From Anaerobiospirillum thomasii (GTDB lineage Bacteria > Pseudomonadota > Gammaproteobacteria > Enterobacterales > Succinivibrionaceae): DNA of 64,000 nt. The position numbers were made by a program, and so were the translations under genes. Shown one piece after another: positions 50,039 to 58,126 of the stretch (its first letter is position 1; each line of letters opens with the position of its first letter). The DNA is taken from positions 1,008,001 to 1,072,000 of the forward strand of contig NZ_UAPU01000007.1 in assembly GCF_900445255.1 (NCBI RefSeq). Direction: 5' to 3'. The notes below the pieces were generated by a model that was given only the letters and a program-made list of their open reading frames with translations, was not told the DNA's origin and did not search any database.

Positions 50039-50548
50039 ATGAGTAAAATTGGCCTATTTTACGGCACCTACACAGGCATTACTGGTGCTGTTGCAGAAAA
50101 GATTGCCAGAGAGCTTGGTCATGACAATGTTGAACTTCATAATATTTCAACAGATGGCCATCTTATGAATAATTACAATAATCTGATTATTGGCACATCC
50201 ACATGGAGTATCGGCGAGTTACAGGAAGACTGGAACGAGTTCATGCCGCAGCTTCAGGAGATGGATTTCAACGGCAAGACTGTTGCCCTGTTCGGTACCG
50301 GCGATCAGTACGGTTACCCTGACACCTTCCTTGATGGAATGGGCATGCTGTACGAGACCTTCCAGTTTCGCGGCGCAAGATTTATAGGTTTCTGGCCAAC
50401 AGTAGGCTATGACTTTACCTCCCCACTGCCTTTACTTGACCACGATCATTTTGTTGGTCTGGCAATTGATGAGGACAATCAGCCAGAGCTTACAGATATA
50501 CGCATTAAAGAATGGTGTAAATTATTAAGACCAGGTTTTGGTCTGTAG
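50039..50548 (+). CDS. Flavodoxin (long-chain)
   Basis: A 169-aa FMN electron carrier. The phosphate loop is YGTYTGITGAVAEKIA (about 8-23). FMN aromatic-loop segments are TSTWSIGELQEDW and GTGDQYGYPDTFLDGMGMLY, typical of FldA/NifF long-chain flavodoxins. It would donate electrons to enzymes such as pyruvate-flavodoxin oxidoreductase or anaerobic activases. It is a single gene with its own weak terminator. Confidence 0.93.
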   Translation: MSKIGLFYGTYTGITGAVAEKIARELGHDNVELHNISTDGHLMNNYNNLIIGTSTWSIGELQEDWNEFMPQLQEMDFNGKTVALFGTGDQYGYPDTFLDGMGMLYETFQFRGARFIGFWPTVGYDFTSPLPLLDHDHFVGLAIDEDNQPELTDIRIKEWCKLLRPGFGL

Positions 50549-50565
50549 AATCTCAGCATCATAAC

Positions 50566-50590
50566 AGCACCGCATATACCATGTGGTGCT
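50566..50590 (+). terminator. Flavodoxin terminator, weak
   Basis: AGCACC/GGTGCT arms, extended by wobble pairs, 17 bp after the gene and followed by a T-rich but interrupted tract. Confidence 0.55.
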
Positions 50591-50898
50591 ATTCTTTCAT
50601 TTCTCTTATCTTATTATCATATATTACAATTGCACTGCCCATTATGTCATGAGCATGTAGTGCTGTATTTTCACATAGAATATTAAGATTTATTCAGTAT
50701 ATTGCTCAAAAACTATCGGTATCCCTGAGCTTAGTGCAAAGACCCCTGAGATCGCAGGGTAAAAATACCTAGTTTTTTTGTTTTTCTTTATCCTACCAAA
50801 AATTCCTTGTTATCAATCAAATTTTTTTTAAATTATTTTTCTAAATGCCTTGACTTTTTTCTTGTTTTATGGTACGATTTATCCAATAGGAGGACATC

Positions 50899-52581
50899 AT
50901 GGCCAGTAAAGATAAGAATCAAGATCACCCAGTTTTCAAGAACGTTGTTGCCAGCAAGAGAACCTATGCCTATGCTCTCTTGCAGGGGAAATCTGTATGG
51001 AATGCTGAAAAAGGCTATTCAACCCGTGTGGCACCAACTCAGATTGGATCTATCAAAAGCAAAGATGGTATTGGTGAGTGTGTTTTTAATATTAACTTTC
51101 TCTCTGAAAATCCTGAGTTTATTCCATGGAAGGTTATACGTGTGGGGCAGGGAAAGTTTGAGTACGAAAGACGCTCAGAAGCTGAAATCAAGGAAATAAA
51201 ACAAAAACTAGCCGACTCTCAGGATATTTTGGATGATATTAAAGCAAATCCATCTAAACCTGGCATACGCACCAAGGCCTCTGTTGCTAGAAATTCTGGC
51301 TCTGCTACCCCCAAGATCTGCGGCACTGCTCGTAAGTTTGGCGATTATTATCTGCTCAAATCCTTTATGGATAAGATGCCATCATTTAATATCCTTAAAA
51401 AGATTATGCCTGATGACAAATACATCCTGCTGGTATACATGATAATGACCTGTCTGTCCAAGGGTATTAAATCTATATCTTATGAGATTGAGGCTTTTGT
51501 CAGAGAGCACGCTCTTGATTTAGATATAAACTCTTATAAAGATCATATACAGAGACTGTATAAATACATAGATGAAAACGGCGTTATAAACGAGTTTGCC
51601 AAATTTAAAACTCAGTATCATAAAAAGAAAAATAGCAATAAGCACATGCAGTTTCTGGCTCTTGATGGTACTAACGTAGATAATGCCGGCAACTGCCTGA
51701 CTAAGGCACAGTACGGCAAATCTAAAAGCGGTACAGACAACAAGGTTATTAATTTTATAACACTGGTTGACCAGAGCACACATGAGCTGTTTTCCACTGT
51801 TACATATGCAGGCAATATTACAGATGTGCTGACTGTGGAGTCAGTATGCAGGCAGCTTGTGGACAGAGGCGCCGGCGACAATATATCTTTAGTCTGTGAC
51901 AGGGGATTCTGGTCTATCAACAATATCTCGGCCATGCTTGAGCATAATATATCCTTTGTGTGCAACTGTAATATAGCCAAGAGCAAACTTATCAAAGAGC
52001 AGGTAGATGCAATATCACGCGATCTGCTAAGAGACAGGGGTCTGGTTTTTAGCAGTAGCGCAGATATTACAGACACTGCTCCTAAACTGCTTGCAGGAAA
52101 GACTATACAGCTCCCATGGTCTTATACACAGAAGATTCTAAGTAAAATGGCAAGAGAAAATAATGAGTCTTACAAGCCTGTAAGGCAAAAAGAGAAAAAT
52201 CTGTATGTACACTTTATTTTCTCCCGCGAGATATATGAAGAGAGCATGAATAAATATCGGGTTTTAATCAAAGAGCTCAATGATGCCTATGATATAGCCA
52301 GCAACTGGCAGGAGGTTATTGCAGGTAAAGAGCCATCTGAGCTTACTGCCGCTCATACCAATCTTTTAAAAGACAAGCTCGTTGATTTATTTCAATATAG
52401 TGATGAGGTTGCAGACACTGACTCCTCTTTTGACAAAAAGGAGCAGCCTCAACAACGCTATTACCCAAGATACTATGCCATATCAAGGCTATGCAGACAA
52501 ATAGCCACCAGAGTTCTTGTTTCTGACTGTGTGGATAATGTTATTGAGGCAAATGAAATATATGTGGAAAATCCGGTCTAA
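50899..52581 (+). pseudogene. IS1634-type transposase, copy 3, N-terminal part
   Basis: The first 555 codons (to 52564) of a DDE transposase, followed by five chance codons and a stop from the inserted transposon. The first two catalytic positions are in LALDGTNVDN and SLVCDRGFWS. The catalytic Glu segment is missing here and found at 60982-61386. GGAGGA precedes the ATG at about 8 bp. The product as it stands should be catalytically dead. Joined at the 7-bp duplication, the gene would encode 689 aa in one frame. Confidence 0.9.
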
Positions 52582-52591
52582 AATCTCATCT

Positions 52592-53143
52592 GATCCGGTA
52601 GTGCCTCAGTATTAGATCTTGAAAACGGACGACACCAATTCCTATTAAATCTCATCTGATCTTGAGCTAAAATTTGTCCTAAACTCTAGCAGTAGTTCCT
52701 GCCTACTTTTGTTCAATACTGTTTTTATACATCTGATCCTGACCTAAATCAGTATTTCCGCTCTTCTTACACATGATCTTTTGTCTATTAAATCCTTCTG
52801 GTAATCATGCCATCTTTAAAGGCATCGTCAGATCCTGAGGGTTATCAGAAGTTCCTATTGCACCAAAACAGTACTTCCGTTACATCATCTATTGATCTTG
52901 TATAGCACGTCAGATCTTTAGGCAGTTACTCTGTAAACTGACGCCATAAATATAGCTTTTATATAGGCTTATTAGAGATATGGAAATTCTATTAGATCTT
53001 GATCCGGATATTATCAAACACAGATCCGCTGCAGGCCACTCTAATTTTACCTAAAATTCTATTAATACTGATCGTCATATTCTCATGCCTTTGATCCAAA
53101 CTTTCTACACCCCTTTGATCCTTATATTCTACTAATACAGATC
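52592..53143 (+). repeat. GATC-rich repeat array, left transposon end
   Basis: Fifteen GATC sites in 552 bp, where about two are expected by chance. They start at 52592, 52615, 52658, 52735, 52775, 52831, 52894, 52913, 52995, 53001, 53023, 53070, 53093, 53117 and 53140; the last four are 23, 24 and 23 bp apart. Surrounding bases are degenerate repeats of two kinds: TTCCTATTAAATCTCATCTG before GATC in the outer part, and TTCTA..6-8 bp..GATCC in the inner part. No gene lies in 52582-53208. Transposase binding sites are the likely role. Confidence 0.75.
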
Positions 53144-53159
53144 CCCCTTAACCACGCAA

Positions 53160-53182
53160 AACAGGACCTTGTGGGTCCTGTT
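53160..53182 (-). terminator. Terminator of gene set A
   Basis: AACAGGACC/GGTCCTGTT arms 27 bp past the istB-like stop, followed on the minus strand by TTTTGCG. Confidence 0.85.
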
Positions 53183-53208
53183 GTTTAATGTTTTATAAGT
53201 GCTGGGCG

Positions 53209-53997
53209 TCATAACTTTACGCTGTCTGTGCTCTCTCCTTTTAACTCCTTATCACTTTGTCTAAATGAGTCTCCTTTAAGTTCAATTTTTAAGTCCTTAC
53301 CCTCTCTAAAGAGTCTATCGACAATAGCATCTCTGGCCGCGCCTTTTTCTATACTTAAAGCGATACTGTCAGCCTTCACCTGTGTTGTTATGATTGTAGA
53401 GCCAATACCATATCTGGCATCTATAATCTCCAGAAACTTGTTGGCTATACCATTTTTCATAACCTGTATGCCAAAATCATCTATAACCAGGACCTTAAAT
53501 CTTTTCAGACGCTTAACATAGTTTATAAGCTCGACATTTTGTTTTATATTGAGCAATGCCTCTAACTCATTTGCTTTTATAAATAAAGCAGGATAACCCA
53601 TCTTCATAGCCTCGACAGCTAAAGCTGTTGCCAGTGTCGATTTACCTGATCCTGTAGGACCTGATAAGAGGCAGGATTTACCCTCTTTAAGCCAGGTCAT
53701 AGAAAGCAGTGTGTCATACATGGCCTTGGATAGACCCCGAGAGCTGTCAGGGCAGATCTGGTTTAAATAAAAGACTCGGCTGATTTTTGAGTTCCTAATC
53801 ATGCTCTTATACCTTTTATTTTCAATATGGCTTTTATACTGACCTATAATTTCCTGCATTCTGTCTTCAAATGACATAACTTCATATATATTAGGGAAAT
53901 TAAACTGATTTATAATAGTGTCCACCATGACATCAAGTTCAGCATCATACATTGTAGAGATAAGTATTTTCTGCTCAGCTGTTAAAACATTATTCAT
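53209..53997 (-). CDS. istB: IstB-like AAA+ ATPase, set A
   Basis: A 262-aa transposition helper ATPase that would select target DNA and activate the IstA partner. Walker A is SGPTGSGKST (113-120), Walker B is VLVIDDFG (D173-D174), and sensor-like TTQV and an Arg in KGAARDAIVDRLFR follow. An N-terminal helical domain (1-100) matches the IstB layout. It follows its istA by 21 bp. The C-terminal tail is charged. It differs clearly from the set B ATPase in sequence. Confidence 0.85.
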   Translation of the reverse strand: MNNVLTAEQKILISTMYDAELDVMVDTIINQFNFPNIYEVMSFEDRMQEIIGQYKSHIENKRYKSMIRNSKISRVFYLNQICPDSSRGLSKAMYDTLLSMTWLKEGKSCLLSGPTGSGKSTLATALAVEAMKMGYPALFIKANELEALLNIKQNVELINYVKRLKRFKVLVIDDFGIQVMKNGIANKFLEIIDARYGIGSTIITTQVKADSIALSIEKGAARDAIVDRLFREGKDLKIELKGDSFRQSDKELKGESTDSVKL

Positions 53998-54018
53998 TCT
54001 TCAAATCTCCATATCAGG

Positions 54019-55704
54019 TTAGTCTCTGTTATCGCGCAGGGCATAAATATCGGCATTGTGCTCATTGTCTGAAACACCAGCCTGCTCTGGTTTTGTCTCG
54101 TGTTGTGTATATAATTCACTGCGCATGTTTTCTCTGTTTAATTGTTGATATATGTTTTGTAATGTGGCCGTAGTGTGCATGCTTTCTGGAAGTTCGCACA
54201 TACTTTTGCATGCCTGGGACAATAGCTCTTGAGAGTGATATTTAGACTTAAACATTTTAATCATAGCTATGCAGTTACTTCTGGCATTTGTCTGCTGCAT
54301 GCCTGATACTTTGTCCTGCTCCTGCAGACGTCTGCGGCATAATACATGTAGAAATTCATTAAGCTCAGACGCCTCTTTGAGGATATCCTCATTGCTGCTA
54401 TAGAGGCGTTCATTGGCTTTAATTTCCTTATGCTGAGGCGTCATATGCTCCTCACTGACGCTTGAGCCATCACCGTCGCATCTGGCATGGCTGGCAATTA
54501 TTCTGCCATTTAGGTAGAATATAACGTTAGATGATGTAATTTTTATATCTACAAATTCGTGGATATATTTATATGGTACAGAGTACCAGTGCCCATTTTC
54601 CTTGATCTTATATGAGCGTGGCACTCTGACCATATACCTCCATACAGCCACCTCTGGAATCTTTGATGTAAGCTCTCTTGCCGCAGGTTTTTCCTTGTTT
54701 TTAAATAGAAATTCACGTGTTACTATAGAGCTGCCCCTATATGGAGCCTGATTTATATACTTATCCACGTACTCCATAAGTACGCGGTTATGCTCTTTAA
54801 GTGTCTTGCTTATAGCAAGCTCTTCACATATAAGACTGTGGACTCTGGTTTGAATCAGGTTTACATTGGCCTCAGCCTGCGATTTACCCTGTCCGTAGTA
54901 TGGTTTTGCAGCCTCGGGCAGTATATGTAATTCATTTAAAAATCCTATAAAGCTGTCATTGAAAACAACATCTCCTTTATGTCTGGTAGTAACATAGATC
55001 TTAGCGTTATCATGCTTAAGCTTTATAGGCAGAACACCCCAGCGCGTAAAAGCATTGGCAAGTGCAGTACAGGTCTCCATTACTGTCTGCGATGTTACAA
55101 GCTGGGCATAGACGTAATTACTGCAGGGCCAGCATACTACAAAATACCAGCAGTTAACTGTCCCATCTGGTGTTAGTACAGGAGTTCGCAGACCTGAGTG
55201 GTCACACATTGTATAAACCCCATAAATATAATCCTGTGTCAGATAGGCAAGCTGCTGTTTTTCTTTGTCATGCTCTTCATTTGCTCTTAAAAGCTCTACC
55301 TCGCTCTTAACCCGTTTATAAAAATTGGACTTACTCATAGCAGTATGTCCAGTTTCTGCACAGTGCTTTTCATATTTTAAAAACTCAATGGCAATATCAC
55401 TATGAGAGGAGATTTTACCCGCTATCTGTGTAAAATCAGGAGTTAAAAATAGGTTCGATCTTGTGGCTCCTGTTCCGTAGAAACTACTTGTATACAAACG
55501 GAAAAAATTTTCTCGCCCATATTTTTCATAGTCATCCATACTGGTAATTCCATTGTCTTTGAGCATATTTCTAATTTTTTTAACAGTATTAACTGAGCAT
55601 CCAATACTTTGAGAGATAAAAGCTCTACTACGCCCAGAAAATATAGATGTAACAATTGCATCCAGTTTTTCGGGCGAGATGCTTCTTTGATTTGAGTTTT
55701 GCAT
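54019..55704 (-). CDS. istA: IstA-like DDE transposase, set A
   Basis: A 561-aa transposase of the IS21 type. The N-terminal part (about 10-50) reads as a helix-turn-helix (FISQSIGCSVNTVKKIRNML). Catalytic residues appear as D168 (MCDHSG), D232 (KHDNAK) and E278 (SQAEANVN); the DNAK motif and the 46-residue step to Glu match IS21 IstA. A Mu-like beta-barrel region with KENGHWYSVPYKY follows, then a long C-terminal region. The preceding accessory gene ends 21 bp upstream. All key residues are present. Confidence 0.85.
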   Translation of the reverse strand: MQNSNQRSISPEKLDAIVTSIFSGRSRAFISQSIGCSVNTVKKIRNMLKDNGITSMDDYEKYGRENFFRLYTSSFYGTGATRSNLFLTPDFTQIAGKISSHSDIAIEFLKYEKHCAETGHTAMSKSNFYKRVKSEVELLRANEEHDKEKQQLAYLTQDYIYGVYTMCDHSGLRTPVLTPDGTVNCWYFVVCWPCSNYVYAQLVTSQTVMETCTALANAFTRWGVLPIKLKHDNAKIYVTTRHKGDVVFNDSFIGFLNELHILPEAAKPYYGQGKSQAEANVNLIQTRVHSLICEELAISKTLKEHNRVLMEYVDKYINQAPYRGSSIVTREFLFKNKEKPAARELTSKIPEVAVWRYMVRVPRSYKIKENGHWYSVPYKYIHEFVDIKITSSNVIFYLNGRIIASHARCDGDGSSVSEEHMTPQHKEIKANERLYSSNEDILKEASELNEFLHVLCRRRLQEQDKVSGMQQTNARSNCIAMIKMFKSKYHSQELLSQACKSMCELPESMHTTATLQNIYQQLNRENMRSELYTQHETKPEQAGVSDNEHNADIYALRDNRD

Positions 55705-55725
55705 AGCACCCCCATAAAAATAAAT

Positions 55726-56484
55726 TTAAAACATCTGCATTACTTCTTGCAGAGCCTGTATTTTATTTATGGATTTATAGTGATTTACAAAAGTAGGGAA
55801 AAACAGGTTGAAAGACGCTTTTATGAGTGTTGCTGATATGTATTGGTACAGATTTCGTAATAATCTGTCACTTATAAACCTGATAGATATACCCATTATC
55901 ACAAATGCAGGATAATGCTCTGCATATTGCAGATTGTTTTTGCCAAGAGATATAAAATTAGCTTTTAATTCATAGATGTGCTGCCTGACTTGCTTAATAC
56001 GGCCGTTGAGGTAGTACCGCATTTGCATGTAAATAGTATTTTTATGTTTATCGTCTAAATTTCTTACATTTAAAGCCTCAGGATGCATCTTTAACTGTTC
56101 GATAAACTCAATAAAGTACATGGCCAGATTGTCACTCTTAATGAGATTGTCCTGAATCTTCTTATCAAACAGGTTGGCAAGCATTATTGTAAAAAATGGT
56201 ACCGTATATCTGGTATATGGCAGAATAAAATCTGGCAGGATAATACTTTTATGTCTCCTGCCTAAGTGGTCTACCACAATGATATTTTCAAGCTTCAACA
56301 GCAATGTTTGGTTTCGCCAAAGCTTTGTGTGCCTTATTTTCTTTTCATAATAAATAAGACATCCAGGATACTTTTGTGAGTACTTTGCCTCAAGCTCCTT
56401 TTTATATGGGGCTTGTAGTGTGACAAGGACACGTCCGTCCTGATCACATATATAATCAAATAGATTATGTGATAGACTATGCAT
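55726..56484 (-). CDS. Accessory protein of set A (DUF6431-like)
   Basis: A 252-aa protein in first position of set A. Its start LSHNLFDYI resembles QNLFSNI of the set B accessory protein. HLGRRHKSIILPDFILPYTRY (in part) recalls the DUF6431 pattern H..LP.F..PY..Y found in proteins encoded before some transposases. Unlike that family and unlike the set B protein, it has no CxxC pairs, so the zinc ribbon seems lost. The rest is helical and basic. No good ribosome site precedes the ATG. The family call is tentative. Confidence 0.6.
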   Translation of the reverse strand: MHSLSHNLFDYICDQDGRVLVTLQAPYKKELEAKYSQKYPGCLIYYEKKIRHTKLWRNQTLLLKLENIIVVDHLGRRHKSIILPDFILPYTRYTVPFFTIMLANLFDKKIQDNLIKSDNLAMYFIEFIEQLKMHPEALNVRNLDDKHKNTIYMQMRYYLNGRIKQVRQHIYELKANFISLGKNNLQYAEHYPAFVIMGISIRFISDRLLRNLYQYISATLIKASFNLFFPTFVNHYKSINKIQALQEVMQMF

Positions 56485-56497
56485 GACAATATGTCAG

Positions 56498-56537
56498 ACT
56501 GTGGTTATCATGACTTCCAACCGACGATAACCACAGT
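56498..56537. promoter_or_regulatory. 12-bp inverted repeat before set A accessory gene
   Basis: ACTGTGGTTATC (56498-56509) and GATAACCACAGT (56526-56537) form a perfect inverted repeat with a 16-bp spacer, 14 bp upstream of the ATG. It fits a dimeric operator or an mRNA leader hairpin. Confidence 0.55.
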
Positions 56538-56738
56538 TCCTTTGAGTAAAAATAAAATATTAAATCCTACAGTGTCTGTAAGCACGATTGATTGCGAAAT
56601 ATACTACTTCAAACTTCTAATCATCAAGAATTTTCCTAAGGATTTTTTTAACTGGATATTGTGGAATGCTTCCGGATCTTATAGATATTGCGGGCATTGC
56701 AAATCTTTTTGCTGTGTTTAAGTATCTAAAGCCGCGAC

Positions 56739-56759
56739 GACAGCATGTTCCATGCTGTC
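56739..56759. repeat. 9-bp hairpin
   Basis: GACAGCATG and CATGCTGTC with a TTC loop, 21 bp before the large palindrome in the gap between sets A and B. Confidence 0.6.
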
Positions 56760-56780
56760 TATATGAGTTTAATTTGCGAT

Positions 56781-56856
56781 CCTGCTGCCCCTGCCTATTG
56801 AATGACAAGCCCTTCGGGTTAGCTACGCTAATCATTCAATAGGCAGGGGCAGCAGG
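56781..56856. repeat. 76-nt palindrome with two hairpins in its loop
   Basis: Two perfect 25-bp arms (56781-56805 and 56832-56856; outer CCTGCTGCCCCTGCC) enclose 26 nt. The loop itself can fold into two small stems, CCC-TTC-GGG (with one A-T and one G-T pair) and TTAGC-TAC-GCTAA. The single strand would form a T-shaped structure. It is much more GC-rich than its surroundings and does not code. It sits between sets A and B. Confidence 0.8.
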
Positions 56857-56960
56857 TTGTGCTGAAAAAATAGAGTTATATCTTTTCTTTTAGAGCTCTA
56901 ACATGTAAATAGGATTAAAAATGACATTTCACAGTGGACCATTAAAAAAATTTAAAGAAG

Positions 56961-57071
56961 GGGTATATTGAAAAATTTTTGGGGGTATTGATAAAAATTT
57001 AAAAAGGCATTGATTAAAGAAAGTTACCCGATCTCTGTTGGTAGAAATTGACGATCAGCATTAAATAGAAT
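56961..57071 (-). repeat. Internal iteron/GATC array between sets
   Basis: GGGTATATTGA (56961), GGGTATTGA (56983), GGCATTGA (57006), then GATC at 57030 and 57053, all 20-24 bp apart. GACGATCAGCATTAAATAGA (57050-57069) is an inverted copy, with one base inserted, of 53056-53076 in the left array. This looks like an inner transposon end or binding array in the right-end orientation. Confidence 0.6.
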
Positions 57072-57082
57072 ATCCAGAGATA

Positions 57083-57107
57083 AAACCCTGACACTAGGCC
57101 AGGGTTT
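57083..57107 (-). terminator. Terminator of gene set B
   Basis: AAACCCTG/CAGGGTTT arms just past the last set B gene, with TTTTATCT on the minus strand. Confidence 0.75.
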
Positions 57108-57112
57108 TTGTG

Positions 57113-57361
57113 TTATAAAATGATATCGATTTTAACAACTCTGCCAAGATGAAGTTGCGGCCTCATTGGTTTACCTCCTAGAAACCATTCATGGCTGTTT
57201 AAATTAAAATCGACCATATGGGAGATCCATTTTGATTTGCCATGTCTATCCTTTTTTTTCAGATAGATGGTATCTCCTATATTTATTTCATAGTCATCAA
57301 TATAAAGACAGTTACTGTCATTATTAAATGCAAGACGGCCTAATATTTTTAACTTATACAC
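57113..57361 (-). CDS. Small protein of set B, 82 aa (DUF5348-like)
   Basis: An 82-aa product starting 9 bp after the set B ATPase gene. The pattern LGRLAF.....LYIDDYEINIGDTIYL followed by KWISHMVDF and EWFLGG resembles the small beta-rich DUF5348 proteins seen near mobile elements. The product is all-beta by eye with no catalytic motif. Set A has no counterpart. A nucleic-acid-binding or structural role is only a guess. Confidence 0.55.
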   Translation of the reverse strand: MYKLKILGRLAFNNDSNCLYIDDYEINIGDTIYLKKKDRHGKSKWISHMVDFNLNSHEWFLGGKPMRPQLHLGRVVKIDIIL

Positions 57362-57370
57362 GACAAGCTC

Positions 57371-58126
57371 CTAGACAAAGTCATATGGCAGAAGTGTAAT
57401 ATCCTGTACACACTGATTAATGCGCCTAGTTACAGCATCTGTTATGGCTGCATCAATATTTACAAACCTTTTAGCCATACCTACAGATGTAAGCTGTGTT
57501 GCTATCAGTGTAGACGCAGTATTAATACGATCATTTAAAATATCATTAAGATATTTAGCATACCTGGCTTCATAAAAGTCGGTCAAAAATAAATCATCTA
57601 TTATCAGCAGGTGCACCTTTTTAAGCTTTTCTCTGAATTTAAGTCTTTGCTCTACGTTAAATATAGAGAATTGCTCTAGGAGATCATTGGCTATTGTATA
57701 TTGTACACTCATGCCTCTGAGGCAAGCTCTTCTACCGATATTGCATATGAGCTCTGTCTTACCTGTTCCAGATGCTCCTCGTACTATGACATTTTGTTTT
57801 TTAACTACAAAACTCAGCGAGGCAAGCTCTGCCATAGTTGTATTACTAAGCCCTCTCTTTTCACTCCTTAAAATAAAATCTAAATCTTGATTTCCTCTGA
57901 GTTTACTGCGCTTTAACAGCGTCTGACCTTTAACCTCATTAGCATAATCAATATGCTCTTGAAGCGCCATCAGCAGTCTTTCATTAAATGTCAAACCGCT
58001 AAATATGTCTGGCGTTGTAAACTGGCGATGAAAGGCCAGAGCAAGGCCTTTTAAACGAATGTCTTTAAAAGCTTTTATTATACGGCTTTCATCTTCAGTT
58101 AGAGTGTAAGTTTGTTCATTTGACAT
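57371..58126 (-). CDS. istB: IstB-like AAA+ ATPase, set B
   Basis: A 251-aa ATPase. N-terminal helices include RLKGLALAFHRQFTTPDIFSGLTFNERL (read in two parts), the usual IstB start that packs on the transposase. Walker A is RGASGTGKTEL and Walker B is HLLIIDDLFLTDF; IATQLTS is sensor I. The start codon overlaps the istA stop (TAATG), giving tight coupling. It is closer to classic IS21 IstB than the set A protein. Confidence 0.88.
   Translation of the reverse strand: MSNEQTYTLTEDESRIIKAFKDIRLKGLALAFHRQFTTPDIFSGLTFNERLLMALQEHIDYANEVKGQTLLKRSKLRGNQDLDFILRSEKRGLSNTTMAELASLSFVVKKQNVIVRGASGTGKTELICNIGRRACLRGMSVQYTIANDLLEQFSIFNVEQRLKFREKLKKVHLLIIDDLFLTDFYEARYAKYLNDILNDRINTASTLIATQLTSVGMAKRFVNIDAAITDAVTRRINQCVQDITLLPYDFV

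Noticed and set aside
52592-53143. Possible CRISPR array
   Set aside because: Regular short repeats are present, but they are highly degenerate, spacings vary from 6 to 82 bp, and no cas gene is near. The matching array at the other transposon end explains them better.
53209-53997. DnaC-type replication helicase loader
   Set aside because: DnaC and IstB are related AAA+ proteins, but the gene directly follows an IstA-like transposase inside transposon ends.
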